Assembly (NCBI GenBank): GCA_017428085.1
Contig: JAFRRP010000026.1
Span: forward strand, 1 to 34,367
Length of the DNA: 34,367 nucleotides
From: Clostridia bacterium
GTDB taxonomy: Bacteria > Bacillota > Clostridia > Oscillospirales > Acutalibacteraceae
Direction: 5' to 3'
Shown here: positions 6,942-15,282 of the stretch, in pieces
How the letters are laid out: every line of letters begins with the position of its first letter
How positions within the stretch are numbered: the first letter of the stretch is position 1
Notes under the pieces: generated by a model
What the model was told of the DNA's origin: nothing
What the model saw: only the letters and a program-made list of their open reading frames with translations
Database searches by the model: none
Program-made: the position numbers and the translations under genes

Positions 6942-7757
6942 ATGTCAGATTGTTCCCACGACTGCGCGAACTGCGCATCCAAATGCGAAAACGAAAAAAC
7001 GAGCTTTCTGGAGCCACAGAACGCCATGAGCGATATCAAAAACGTGATCGCCGTGGTCAGCGGCAAGGGCGGCGTCGGCAAATCGCTGGTGACCGCGCTG
7101 CTGGCCGTGGCCGCCCGGCGCAAAGGGTATGAGACCGCCATCATCGACGCGGATATCACCGGTCCCTCCATGCCGCAGAGCTTCGGCATCCACAGTAAGG
7201 CGGAGGGAAGCGACCTGGGGCTGTTCCCCGCCGTGACCAAGACCGGCATCAAGATGATGTCGCTGAACCTGCTGATCGAAAACGAGACCGACCCGGTCAT
7301 CTGGCGCGGCCCCGTGATCGCGGGCGCGGTCAAGCAGTTCTGGACCGACGTGGTCTGGAACGACGTGGATTATATGTTTGTGGACCTGCCCCCCGGAACC
7401 GGCGACGTGCCGCTGACGGTGTTCCAGTCGCTGCCCGTCAAGGGCGTGGTCGTGGTCACGTCCCCGCAGGAGCTGGTCTCCATGATCGTGGACAAGGCGG
7501 TCAAAATGGCGGAGCTGATGAACGTGCCGGTGCTGGGCGTCGTGGAGAACTTCTCCTATTTCACCTGCCCGGACTGCGGCAAAAAGCACTTCCTCTACGG
7601 CGAAAGCCATATCGAGGAGATCGCCGCCGCCCACGGCGTGACGAACATCGCAAGACTGCCCATCAACCCCAAACTGGCCGCCGCCTGCGACAAGGGGATG
7701 ATCGAGCTGAACGAATGCCCGGAAATGGACGCTTTCGCCGACGTGATTCTGAAATAA
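6942..7757 (+). CDS. mrp: Mrp/Nbp35-type iron-sulfur carrier ATPase
   Basis: A 271-residue cytoplasmic P-loop protein of the Mrp/ApbC/Nbp35 family, which binds a labile 4Fe-4S cluster and passes it to target enzymes. The ATG at 6942 is preferred over one at 6861 because it follows AGAGG and lies downstream of the -10 box. The Walker A is deviant, GKGGVGKS (41-48), then DADITGPSMPQ and VDLPPGTGD. Cluster ligands C209 and C212 lie in CPDC. There is also an N-terminal cysteine set C4-x3-C8-x2-C11-x3-C15, as in Nbp35 and in many short clostridial Mrp proteins. There is no MIP18 domain. The gene stands alone with its own promoter. Confidence 0.9.
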   Translation: MSDCSHDCANCASKCENEKTSFLEPQNAMSDIKNVIAVVSGKGGVGKSLVTALLAVAARRKGYETAIIDADITGPSMPQSFGIHSKAEGSDLGLFPAVTKTGIKMMSLNLLIENETDPVIWRGPVIAGAVKQFWTDVVWNDVDYMFVDLPPGTGDVPLTVFQSLPVKGVVVVTSPQELVSMIVDKAVKMAELMNVPVLGVVENFSYFTCPDCGKKHFLYGESHIEEIAAAHGVTNIARLPINPKLAAACDKGMIELNECPEMDAFADVILK

Positions 7758-7769
7758 AAGATTTTTTCA

Positions 7770-7887
7770 AGAGTTGAGTTCTGAAAGTTAAAAGTTGAGA
7801 TTCGGAAGGGCTCCGCCCTTACCCTTTTTATGAGCCTTTTCCCGCAGCAAATCTCCGCTCTCCGCACTCCGCTCTCCGCTCTTAATG
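7770..7887. repeat. Heptamer-armed element F
   Basis: The left arm has five 7-mers in phase (AGAGTTG, AGTTCTG, AAAGTTA, AAAGTTG, AGATTCG; 7770-7804). The central hairpin is AAGGGC-TCC-GCCCTT (7806-7820). The right arm is CTCCGCT, CTCCGCA, CTCCGCT, CTCCGCT (7853-7880). The two arms differ in sequence but keep the 7-base period, and the hairpin has the TCC loop seen in elements B, C and E. The right end abuts, or runs into, the exonuclease gene. Confidence 0.75.
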
Positions 7888-7889
7888 AT

Positions 7890-8456
7890 ATGCCCAAACC
7901 AAACGCCCGCCCTTTCAAGGGACGCCCCCTCAACGCCTTCCCCGACAGCTTCGTGTGCCTTGATATCGAGACCACGGGGCTTTCGCCTGTGTATGACGAT
8001 ATCATCGAGATCTCCGCGCTGCGGGTGGAGGACGGGGCGATCACGGATTCCTTTTCCGAGATCATCAACATCCACCGGCCTCTGCCGCCGTTCATCTCGT
8101 CCCTGACGGGCATCACCGACGCGATGATCGCCCAAGGGAGCGAGGCGGAGGACGTGCTGGCGCGGTTCCTCGACTTCACCGGGGACAGCGTGATCATGGG
8201 GCACAACGTCAATTTCGACATCAATTTCCTGTACGACAACTGCATGGCGCGGCTGGGCGCGGTATTCGGCAACCCCTACGTGGACACGCTGCAAATCGCC
8301 CGGAAAACGCTGCCCCTGCTCCCCCACCACCGATTGGACGACGTGATGCGTTATTACGGCATCCGTGCCCGGGACGAACACCGGGCGCTGCACGACTGCG
8401 AGCTGACCGTCGCCTGCTACTACCGCATGAAAGAAGACCTTTGTTATGAGCATTGA
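7890..8456 (+). CDS. DEDDh 3'-5' exonuclease (DnaQ-like)
   Basis: A 188-residue exonuclease of the DnaQ/PolC-epsilon fold that would remove nucleotides from DNA or RNA 3' ends. Exo I is FVCLDIETTGLSP (D25, E27), Exo II is GHNVNFDINFL and Exo III is HRALHDCELT, so the DEDDh set is complete. There is no polymerase or helicase domain. The start is uncertain. An upstream in-frame ATG at 7830 would add 20 residues translated from repeat element F, so I place the start at 7890, but neither start has a clear ribosome-binding site. The stop overlaps the antiporter start by 11 bases, indicating co-translation. Substrate and pathway are not evident. Confidence 0.85.
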   Translation: MPKPNARPFKGRPLNAFPDSFVCLDIETTGLSPVYDDIIEISALRVEDGAITDSFSEIINIHRPLPPFISSLTGITDAMIAQGSEAEDVLARFLDFTGDSVIMGHNVNFDINFLYDNCMARLGAVFGNPYVDTLQIARKTLPLLPHHRLDDVMRYYGIRARDEHRALHDCELTVACYYRMKEDLCYEH

Positions 8457-9765
8457 ACAGATTTTACTCAGTTCCGCCGTCAGCCTGTTTTTCGGGCTGA
8501 TGATGACCCGCGTCCTCAAGCCCTTCAAGCTGCCGGACGTGACCGCCTACCTGATCGCCGGTGTGCTGATCGGCACGTTCTGCCTGGGGCGATTCGTCCT
8601 TGTGGGCTACTCCGTCGGTTTCAACGACAGGGTGGCCCCCGTGGAGGGCTTCAACATTATTTCCGACGTCGCGCTGGGCTTTATCGCCTTTGATATCGGC
8701 AACGAGTTCCGCGTGACGGAGCTGAAAAAGACCGGCAAACAGGCCGCCGTCATAGGCGTGGTGCAGGGCGTCACCGCCACCGCTCTGGTGGACGTCGCGC
8801 TTATTATCACCCATGCCATCGTATTATCCACCACGGGGCAGGACCTGCTGCCCATCCCCGCCTGCATCATCTTGGGGGCCATCGCCACGGCCACCGCCCC
8901 CGCCGCCACGCTGATGGTGGTGCGCCAGTACAAGGCCAAGGGCCCGCTGACCGACCTGCTGCTGCCCATCGTGGCGCTGGACGACGCGGTAGGTCTCGTG
9001 GTGTTCGCCGTCTCCTTCGGCATTGCCAACGCCCTGTACGGCGGCAACACGGACGTGATCTCCATCGTGGTCAACCCGCTGCTGGAGATCGTCTGCTCCC
9101 TCATCATGGGCGCGGCCGCCGGTTTCGTGATCTCTCAGGTGGAAAAACTGTTCCACTCCCGCTCCAACCGCCTCACGCTGATCATCACCTTCGTGTTCCT
9201 CACCGTGGTAGTGGCCAAGCTGAGCTTCCCCATCGGCAGGATCAAAATCGGCTTTTCGCCGCTGCTGACCTGTATGATGTTCGGCACGATCTTCTGCAAC
9301 GTCTGTAAGACCAGCGAGGAGATGATGGAGCGCACCGAGCGCTGGACCAAGCCGCTGTACACCCTGTTCTTCGTCATCAGCGGCGCAAGCCTTGATTTAA
9401 GCGTCTTCAAGCAGCCCGTATTTATCCTGATCGGCCTGGTGTATATCCTGTTCCGGTCCATCGGCAAGTACCTCGGGGCCATGGGCAGCGCCAAGGCCGT
9501 GGGCTGCGACAACAATATCGTGAAATATTTAGGCATCACGCTGCTGCCGCAGGCGGGCGTGGCGCTGGGAATGGTCAGCACCGTCGCCAACGACGAGGTA
9601 TTCGCCGGGACCCACATCGGCGACACCGTGCGCTTTATCGTGCTGTTCGCGGTGCTGGTGTATGAGGTCATCGGCCCCGTGCTGACCAAGAACGCCCTGA
9701 CAAGGGCCGGCGACATCAGCGCCAAGCCGGAGGGGATCACCGCGAGACGGGAGAACAAGGCATAG
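8446..9765 (+). CDS. CPA2-type cation/proton antiporter
   Basis: A 439-residue integral membrane protein with about 12 hydrophobic segments and no cytoplasmic regulatory tail. It belongs to the monovalent cation:proton antiporter-2 type. The core signature is PIVALDDAVGLVVF, where the paired aspartates carry the exchanged ion, preceded by the unwound-helix region ATATAPAATLMVV. An inter-domain segment near residues 230-250 (QVEKLFHSRSNRLTLI) marks the repeat boundary. There is no RCK/TrkA-N domain as found in KefB/C. It would export Na+ or K+ in exchange for protons for pH or salt balance. It is translationally coupled to the exonuclease. The stop is followed after 2 bases by repeat element B. 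Confidence 0.85.
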   Translation: MSIEQILLSSAVSLFFGLMMTRVLKPFKLPDVTAYLIAGVLIGTFCLGRFVLVGYSVGFNDRVAPVEGFNIISDVALGFIAFDIGNEFRVTELKKTGKQAAVIGVVQGVTATALVDVALIITHAIVLSTTGQDLLPIPACIILGAIATATAPAATLMVVRQYKAKGPLTDLLLPIVALDDAVGLVVFAVSFGIANALYGGNTDVISIVVNPLLEIVCSLIMGAAAGFVISQVEKLFHSRSNRLTLIITFVFLTVVVAKLSFPIGRIKIGFSPLLTCMMFGTIFCNVCKTSEEMMERTERWTKPLYTLFFVISGASLDLSVFKQPVFILIGLVYILFRSIGKYLGAMGSAKAVGCDNNIVKYLGITLLPQAGVALGMVSTVANDEVFAGTHIGDTVRFIVLFAVLVYEVIGPVLTKNALTRAGDISAKPEGITARRENKA

Positions 9766-9767
9766 CA

Positions 9768-9926
9768 GTCGCAAGTCGTAAGTCGTGAGTCGTAAGTCGT
9801 GAGTCGTAAGACGCCCTCCGGGCGTTCCTGTGAATCATGAGCATACGATTGCGACGACCGACGGTTCTATGTATTTCTTTGGTCAAAACTACTATCTCTT
9901 TCGACTTACGACTCACGACTTACGAC
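9768..9926. repeat. Heptamer-armed element B, 26-bp perfect inverted arms
   Basis: The left arm has six 7-mers in exact phase (GTCGCAA, GTCGTAA, GTCGTGA, GTCGTAA, GTCGTGA, GTCGTAA; 9768-9809). Hairpin ACGCCC-TCC-GGGCGT follows (9811-9825). After about 75 bases the right arm (9899-9926) carries the reverse complements TTACGAC, TCACGAC, TTACGAC. Bases 9774-9799 and 9902-9927 are a perfect 26-bp inverted repeat. This is the best-preserved copy of the family in the window. Confidence 0.9.
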
Positions 9927-9949
9927 TATTTCATCAAGGAGCAATCACT

Positions 9950-10639
9950 ATGAAATTAACGGTATTGGGCAAATACGGCCCCTACCCCAAGGCGGGAACG
10001 GGGGCAACCAGCGGCTATCTGCTGGAAGAAGGCGATACGAAGATCGCGCTGGATATGGGCAGCGGGACGCTGGCGCGCCTGATGGCGGCCACCAATCTAC
10101 AGGATCTGTCCGCCCTCTATATCTCCCACCTGCATTTCGACCACACCGGCGACCTGCTGCCGCTGCGCTACCTGCTGGACGACCTCGATATCAAACTGAA
10201 CGTCATCACCCAGTACGAGGACAGCGACTGGTACCGCGTCTTATTCGGGTCCCCTCGCTTCAACGTCATCAACATCGACGCCTGCACGGAGCTGAAAGTG
10301 GGCGGCCTGAAGCTGACGTTTTTTGAGATGAAGCACCCGGCGCGGGATTACGCCATCCGGGCGGAGGGCGAAAAGACGTTCGTCTACACCGGCGACACAA
10401 AGCTTTGCGACGAGCTGTACCGGGCGGCGGAGGGCGCGGACTGCGTGCTGTGCGGCTGCGCCAAGCCCGCGGGCTTCACCGGTCCCCACATGGCGGGCGA
10501 CGACGCGGTGAAATTCGCGGAAGAAACCGGCGTGAAGATCATCGCCACCCACTTCGCCCCGTCCTTCAACGCGGAAAAGGACATGCCGAAGCATGAGAAT
10601 ATCATTTTGGCGGAGGAAGGGAAAACCTATACGATTTGA
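9950..10639 (+). CDS. Metallo-beta-lactamase-fold hydrolase (RNase Z-like)
   Basis: A 229-residue metal-dependent hydrolase. The metal site is complete: H60-L-H62-F-D64-H65 (SHLHFDH), H129 (EMKHP), D149 (YTGDT) and H201 (ATHFAP). This pattern and length fit the RNase Z/YhfI-like branch of the superfamily, whose substrates range from tRNA 3' ends to phosphodiesters, so the substrate stays open. The ATG at 9950 follows AAGGAG at 8 bases. An in-frame ATG at 9830 would prefix 40 residues translated from repeat element B and is rejected. No signal peptide, so it is cytoplasmic. Confidence 0.85.
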   Translation: MKLTVLGKYGPYPKAGTGATSGYLLEEGDTKIALDMGSGTLARLMAATNLQDLSALYISHLHFDHTGDLLPLRYLLDDLDIKLNVITQYEDSDWYRVLFGSPRFNVINIDACTELKVGGLKLTFFEMKHPARDYAIRAEGEKTFVYTGDTKLCDELYRAAEGADCVLCGCAKPAGFTGPHMAGDDAVKFAEETGVKIIATHFAPSFNAEKDMPKHENIILAEEGKTYTI

Positions 10640-10669
10640 TCCCGACAACAGCAATCAGGAGAAAGCGCC

Positions 10670-11173
10670 GTGATAGACGTATCCAAATTGAGCGAACACT
10701 ACGCCGTCCGCCCATTGGGAAACAGTGACGTGAATGAGATCCTCGGGCTCTGCCGGGAGAACACGCAGTTCTACCGGTATAGCGAAACAGAACCGACAAG
10801 GGAGCAGATCGTCAGCGACATGCGCGTTACGCCGCCCGGCGTAGACGCGTCGCGGAAATATTACGTCGGTTTTTATCAGAACGCCGAACTCATCGCGGTG
10901 ATGGATCTCATCGACGGTTACCCGGCCCCGGAAACCGCCTATATCGGTTTTTTTATGATGCGGCTGCGTTTACAGGGACAGCAGATCGGCAGCGCCATCA
11001 TCGGCGAGGTCAAAGATTATCTGAAAGCCGTCGGCAAAAAAGCCGTTCGTCTGGCGATCAACAAGGGGAATCCGCAGGCAACGCATTTCTGGCAAAAGAA
11101 CGGCTTTGCCGTGATCCGGGAGGTTGACCGGAACGGATGGCCGCTTTTGGAAGCAGAGTGCGCGTTCCAATGA
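10670..11173 (+). CDS. GNAT-family N-acetyltransferase
   Basis: A 167-residue acetyl-CoA-dependent transferase. It begins at GTG 10670, 7 bases after AGGAG. The acetyl-CoA-binding turn is degenerate (LRLQGQQIGSAII, near residues 99-111), and the C-terminal GNAT motif B is LAINKGNPQATHFWQKNGF. The substrate is unknown. It follows the hydrolase gene by 30 bases and is probably co-transcribed. Confidence 0.82.
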   Translation: MIDVSKLSEHYAVRPLGNSDVNEILGLCRENTQFYRYSETEPTREQIVSDMRVTPPGVDASRKYYVGFYQNAELIAVMDLIDGYPAPETAYIGFFMMRLRLQGQQIGSAIIGEVKDYLKAVGKKAVRLAINKGNPQATHFWQKNGFAVIREVDRNGWPLLEAECAFQ

Positions 11174-11287
11174 TTTCTGTTATGTTATCCTGAGGTGATC
11201 CTACGCAGGGTCAAGCGATTGATCCGACAGAATTGAGGAAAAGGGACGGTAGTCAGATGCACTGACCCGATTGATAATTGACTAAAA

Positions 11288-11812
11288 ATGAATGTGAAGC
11301 TGATCAAACTGACAAAGGAATATGAGGCGCGGCTGGGCGAGATGATCGAAGAGTGGCAGGCGGATCAGGAGCGCAACCACACGGACCGTTCGCCCCGGGC
11401 GATCTTCCGCAACGATTACCGCGATTTCGACGCGTATCTGGCGGACCTGGACCATGCGGCCGCTATGGATGGATGGGTGCCCGATTCCGTCTTCTTCCTG
11501 CTGGACGAGGACCGGGACCGGCTGCTGGGCGCGGTGAATATCAGGCACTGTCTGAATGACGCCCTCATGGTCACCGGCGGGCACATCGGCGACGGCATCC
11601 GCCCCACCGAACGGCGGAAGGGCTACGGGACGGAGCTGGTCCGGCTGGCGCTGCTTGAGTGCAAAAAGCTTGGCATCGACAGGGTGCTGATGACCTGCGA
11701 CAGGAACAATATCGCCTCCGCAAAAACCATCGTCAAAAACGGCGGCGTGCTGGAAAACGAGGGCGTGAACGACGAGGGGATCGTCGAGCAGCGGTATTGG
11801 ATCACGCTGTAA
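11288..11812 (+). CDS. GNAT-family N-acetyltransferase
   Basis: A 174-residue acetyltransferase. The acetyl-CoA pyrophosphate loop is GIRPTERRKGYGTELVRLAL, preceded by a substrate strand LLGAVNIRHCLN and followed by MTCDRNNIASAKTIVKNGG. This arrangement is common in Firmicute GNATs related to YjdJ-like proteins, and the substrate is unknown. No clear ribosome-binding site precedes the ATG. The 114 bases upstream contain only a small GTCAG/CTGAC hairpin (about 11251-11265). Confidence 0.82.
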   Translation: MNVKLIKLTKEYEARLGEMIEEWQADQERNHTDRSPRAIFRNDYRDFDAYLADLDHAAAMDGWVPDSVFFLLDEDRDRLLGAVNIRHCLNDALMVTGGHIGDGIRPTERRKGYGTELVRLALLECKKLGIDRVLMTCDRNNIASAKTIVKNGGVLENEGVNDEGIVEQRYWITL

Positions 11813-11855
11813 TACCGATCGATTTCATTTCGCGCGAAGGAAGGAAACACAGATC

Positions 11856-12254
11856 ATGAAAAAACGCATTTTGATTTTGCTTGCTGCGGTAACGTTGCTG
11901 GCCGTCAGCCTGTCCGGCTGCGGGAAGTATAAGTCCCACTACAGCGCGACGGCGTTCGTCCACTCCAATGAATCCGACCATGCCTTCATGAGCTTCTGGC
12001 AGTTTGAGGGAACCATGGTTTTCCAACTGAAATGCAAAGAAGCGGAGAAAAGTCTCTCTTATACCGCGAAGCTGGAAACCGGCAGCGCCACGGTGTACTA
12101 CGATACCGACGGCGAAAAAACGGAATGGTTCACCGTTGCCGCCGGCGACGAGCGGCAGGACAAACTGGACGGCCTGAAGCCGGGAACTGTGTATATCATC
12201 GTGGAGACCGACGGAAAATGCGAGACCGGAAATTTTGATTTTACGATACAATAA
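11856..12254 (+). CDS. Small lipoprotein of unknown function
   Basis: A 132-residue protein with a type II signal peptide (MKKRILILLAAVTLLAVSLS) and lipobox LSGC, cysteine near residue 22, so it would be lipid-anchored on the outer face of the membrane. The mature part is beta-rich (KLETGSATVYYD, DGLKPGTVYIIVETDGKC) and resembles small Ig/fibronectin-like secreted domains in style, without a firm family. AAGGAAGG precedes the ATG. It lies 43 bases upstream of the SGNH/GH28-like gene in the same direction and may share its transcript. Confidence 0.75.
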   Translation: MKKRILILLAAVTLLAVSLSGCGKYKSHYSATAFVHSNESDHAFMSFWQFEGTMVFQLKCKEAEKSLSYTAKLETGSATVYYDTDGEKTEWFTVAAGDERQDKLDGLKPGTVYIIVETDGKCETGNFDFTIQ

Positions 12255-12297
12255 ACCGGGCGCACAGCCCCCAATATCATCCGAAAGGACGCGGCTT

Positions 12298-14310
12298 ATG
12301 AAAATACTCTATCTCGGCAACAGCATCACGCGGCATCTGCCCGCGCCGGAGATCGGCTGGCACGGTCAGTGGGGCATGGCGGCCTCCGCCCCGGAAAACG
12401 ACTACGTCCACCGCCTGAACGCCCTGCTGGAAGCAGCGGGCAAAAACGTGAACTTCCTGCCGGATACCGTCGTGGAAGCCGAACGGGAGCCGGAACGGTT
12501 CTCCGAGGACAGCTTCCGCCCCTATACGGCGTTCGCGCCCGACGCGGCGATCTTCCGGCTGGGCGAGAACGTGCCCGATGAAAAAGCGGCCGCCTTCGGC
12601 GAAACGCTGGAACGGATGATCCGGCTGTTCGCGCCCGCCTGCGCCGTGTACGTAGTCGGCTCCTTCTGGAAAAAAGACGACGTGGAAGACGCCCTGCGCC
12701 GCGCGGCGCAGAACGCCGGCGCGCGATACGTCAGTCTCGCCCCGATACAGAGAAAGGAATATCAGGCCGTCGGGCAGTTCGCCCACGAGGGAGTGGCGGC
12801 GCACCCCTCGGACAAGGGGATGGACGCCATCGCGCGGACCGTTTTCGACGCGCTGCGCGCCGACGGGCTGCTGCAGGGCGCGGCGGTCGCTCCCCTGCCC
12901 GAAGGCGAGCCGAAATACGGGGATATCGCCGTTACGGTGGACGGGAGGCCGGTCGACTGCTACGCCGCCCGCGTCTCCGCGATCCCCTTCAACCGCGTGT
13001 GGCCGGGCCGTCAGCGCCCGCTGGAACAGACGGAACAAGCGCCGTTTTTACCGCTGACGCTGACCGGCTGCGCCGACTTCCGCGTGAGAACCGGGGAAGC
13101 TCCCGCAGACGTGGCGATCCGCCCGTTGTCCAAACGCGTCGCGCACGAGGTCGTGGACGGCGAGGTGCGCTTCACGCTGCGCGAACCGGGGCAGTACACG
13201 GTGGAGATCAACGGCCGTCACCACGCGCTGCACATCTTCGCCGACGCCGACACGGCCCCCGCCTTCGATCCCGAAAAGGCGACCTACCGCTTCCCCGCCG
13301 GCGCACATAAATTGGACCGTCGCCTCGTGCTGCGCAGCAACGAGAGCGTCTATCTCGCCCCCGGGGCGGTGGTCTACGGCGAGGTCGAAAGCACGGACAG
13401 CGAGAACGTGGCCGTGTTCGGCGGCGGTATTCTGGACGGCTCCCTCGTCAAACGACAGACCGAGGGCTTCGGCGACGTGCGCGTGGACGGGCTGGTCCAT
13501 TTCACCCGCTGCAAAAACGTGGTCATGGACGGCGTGATCCTGCGGGACCCGGCGCTGTGGACGGTGACGCCCATCAACTGCGAAAACGTGCGCTTTCACA
13601 ACGTCAAGCTGATCGGCCTGTGGCGGTACAACGCGGACGGCTTCGACTTCGTCAACTCCCGCAACGTCCACGTATCCGACTGCTTCCTGCGCACCTTCGA
13701 CGACGGTATCGTGATCAAGGGGCTGTACTTCGGCGACCCGGAGCGCAGGGACAACGAAGCCATGAACAATGAGAACTACCTGATCGAAAACTGCGTGGTC
13801 TGGTGCGACTGGGGCGGCGCGCTGGAGGTGGGCGCGGAGACCGTGGCGGACGAATACAACAACCTCGTCTACCGCAACTGCGATATCATCCGCAACGACC
13901 AGGGCGCGATGCGCCTGAACTGCGGCGACCGGGCCTTGATCCGCCATGTGCTGTATGACGATATCCGCGTGGAATACTCCCGATACAACCGGCAACCCGT
14001 CTATCAGGAAACCGACGGGATGGTCTACGCCCCGCCGGAGGAACCCGCCTGCGCGGACGCGGCAAGGGTCTGGCAGTACTGCGATATGTGGTCGCCGGAT
14101 CACCTGCTGGGCCACGTCCGGGACGTGACCTACCGGAACATTCAGATTCAGGCGGACAAGGGCGTGCCGCAGCCGGGGTTCGTTTTCAACAGCGCCGACG
14201 AAACGCATTACATCGACGGCGTGACCATTGAAAACGTGACGTTCAACGGCGCCCCGACCGCGCCGCGGATCGTCCGCAACGAATACACAAAAACCGTCAA
14301 CGTGAAATGA
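12298..14310 (+). CDS. SGNH hydrolase fused to GH28-like beta-helix
   Basis: A 670-residue two-domain carbohydrate-active protein. The ATG at 12298 follows AAAGGA. Residues 1-185 are an SGNH/GDSL hydrolase: block I LGNSIT (S9), a G-x-N at GEN 89-91, and block V AAHPSDKG (H169), though the usual aspartate three residues before the histidine is absent. A beta-sandwich linker follows (about 200-315). Residues 330-665 are a right-handed beta-helix of GH28 polygalacturonase style with NADGFD (445-450) and FDDGIVIKG (467-475). The third GH28 motif (G-H-G) is replaced by WGGALEVG. No signal peptide, so it probably acts on imported oligosaccharides, combining deacylation with uronide or glycan hydrolysis. 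The exact linkage is unknown. The kinase gene follows after 24 bases. Confidence 0.8.
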   Translation: MKILYLGNSITRHLPAPEIGWHGQWGMAASAPENDYVHRLNALLEAAGKNVNFLPDTVVEAEREPERFSEDSFRPYTAFAPDAAIFRLGENVPDEKAAAFGETLERMIRLFAPACAVYVVGSFWKKDDVEDALRRAAQNAGARYVSLAPIQRKEYQAVGQFAHEGVAAHPSDKGMDAIARTVFDALRADGLLQGAAVAPLPEGEPKYGDIAVTVDGRPVDCYAARVSAIPFNRVWPGRQRPLEQTEQAPFLPLTLTGCADFRVRTGEAPADVAIRPLSKRVAHEVVDGEVRFTLREPGQYTVEINGRHHALHIFADADTAPAFDPEKATYRFPAGAHKLDRRLVLRSNESVYLAPGAVVYGEVESTDSENVAVFGGGILDGSLVKRQTEGFGDVRVDGLVHFTRCKNVVMDGVILRDPALWTVTPINCENVRFHNVKLIGLWRYNADGFDFVNSRNVHVSDCFLRTFDDGIVIKGLYFGDPERRDNEAMNNENYLIENCVVWCDWGGALEVGAETVADEYNNLVYRNCDIIRNDQGAMRLNCGDRALIRHVLYDDIRVEYSRYNRQPVYQETDGMVYAPPEEPACADAARVWQYCDMWSPDHLLGHVRDVTYRNIQIQADKGVPQPGFVFNSADETHYIDGVTIENVTFNGAPTAPRIVRNEYTKTVNVK

Positions 14311-14334
14311 ATTTTTCCCTGAAAGGAGCGCCGT

Positions 14335-15246
14335 ATGAACAGCCATAGCAAGCATTACGATTCTGTCCTCATCGGCCACATCACAGTGGACGCCAACACC
14401 GACCATCTGGGCCACACCGTCAAGGGGCCCGGCGGCGCGGTGCTGTATTCCTCCGCCGCGGCCAAAGCGCTGGGACACAAAGTCGCCGTCGTCACCAAGG
14501 TGGCGGACGCGGAAAAGGACCGCCTTTCCGCCTTCACGATTCCCGCGGAGGACGTCTACTGCCTGCCCTCCGCAAAAAGCACCAACATGGAGAACGTCTA
14601 CTTCACCGCCGACAAGGAGCGCCGCAAGACCACCTGCCTGTCGCAGGGCGACGTGCTGTCCGCCGCCGACGTGCCCGCCGACGTCGAGGGAGAGATCTAC
14701 CACGTGGCGGGGCTGATCTACGGCGACTACGACGATAACATCATCCCGGACCTCGCCCGGCGCGGCAGGGTGGCGGTGGACGTGCAGGGGTATCTGCGCC
14801 ATACCGATTTTTCCAAGGGCGGCGAGATGTACTTCGAGGACTGGAAGGACAAGATGGAACTGCTGCCGCTGATCTCTTTTTTGAAGACCGACGCGGCGGA
14901 GGCGGAGATCCTCACCGGTCTTACCGACCGGGCCCAGGCGGCAAAGCTGCTGCACCGCTGGGGCGCCAAAGAGGTGCTGATCACCCACAATACCGAGGTG
15001 CTTGCCTACGACGGCAGGGATATTTACACCTGTCCCATTCGCGCGCGCAATCTCAGCGGGCGCACCGGCCGCGGCGACACCACCTTTTCCTCCTATATCA
15101 CGGAACGGCTGACCCACAGCGTGAAAGACGCGCTGCTGACCGCAACCGCCACCGTTTCGCTGAAAATGGAAAAACCCGGCGCGATCACCGCAAGCCGGGA
15201 GGAGATCGAGGCGTACATCCGGGAGCTGTACGCGGATCTGCTGTAA
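14335..15246 (+). CDS. PfkB/ribokinase-family sugar kinase
   Basis: A 303-residue cytoplasmic kinase that would phosphorylate a sugar or nucleoside-like substrate with ATP. The N-terminal substrate site has GHITVDANTDHLG and GPGGAVLYSSAAAKALGH. The C-terminal PfkB signature reads GRTGRGDTTFSSYI: the catalytic aspartate and second glycine are kept, but the usual alanine of GAGD is arginine, a subfamily trait I have seen in clostridial homologs. AAAGGAG precedes the ATG. Its place behind the SGNH/GH28-like gene suggests it handles a released sugar; the sugar itself cannot be named. Confidence 0.85.
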   Translation: MNSHSKHYDSVLIGHITVDANTDHLGHTVKGPGGAVLYSSAAAKALGHKVAVVTKVADAEKDRLSAFTIPAEDVYCLPSAKSTNMENVYFTADKERRKTTCLSQGDVLSAADVPADVEGEIYHVAGLIYGDYDDNIIPDLARRGRVAVDVQGYLRHTDFSKGGEMYFEDWKDKMELLPLISFLKTDAAEAEILTGLTDRAQAAKLLHRWGAKEVLITHNTEVLAYDGRDIYTCPIRARNLSGRTGRGDTTFSSYITERLTHSVKDALLTATATVSLKMEKPGAITASREEIEAYIRELYADLL

Positions 15247-15282
15247 AGCGACATGTTGATTTGAACGAGGGGAGAAATACCG

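Noticed and set aside
9830..9949. 40-residue N-terminal extension of the metallo-hydrolase
   Set aside because: It is translated from repeat element B (including FRLTTHDLRLF), and a good ribosome-binding site precedes the ATG at 9950.
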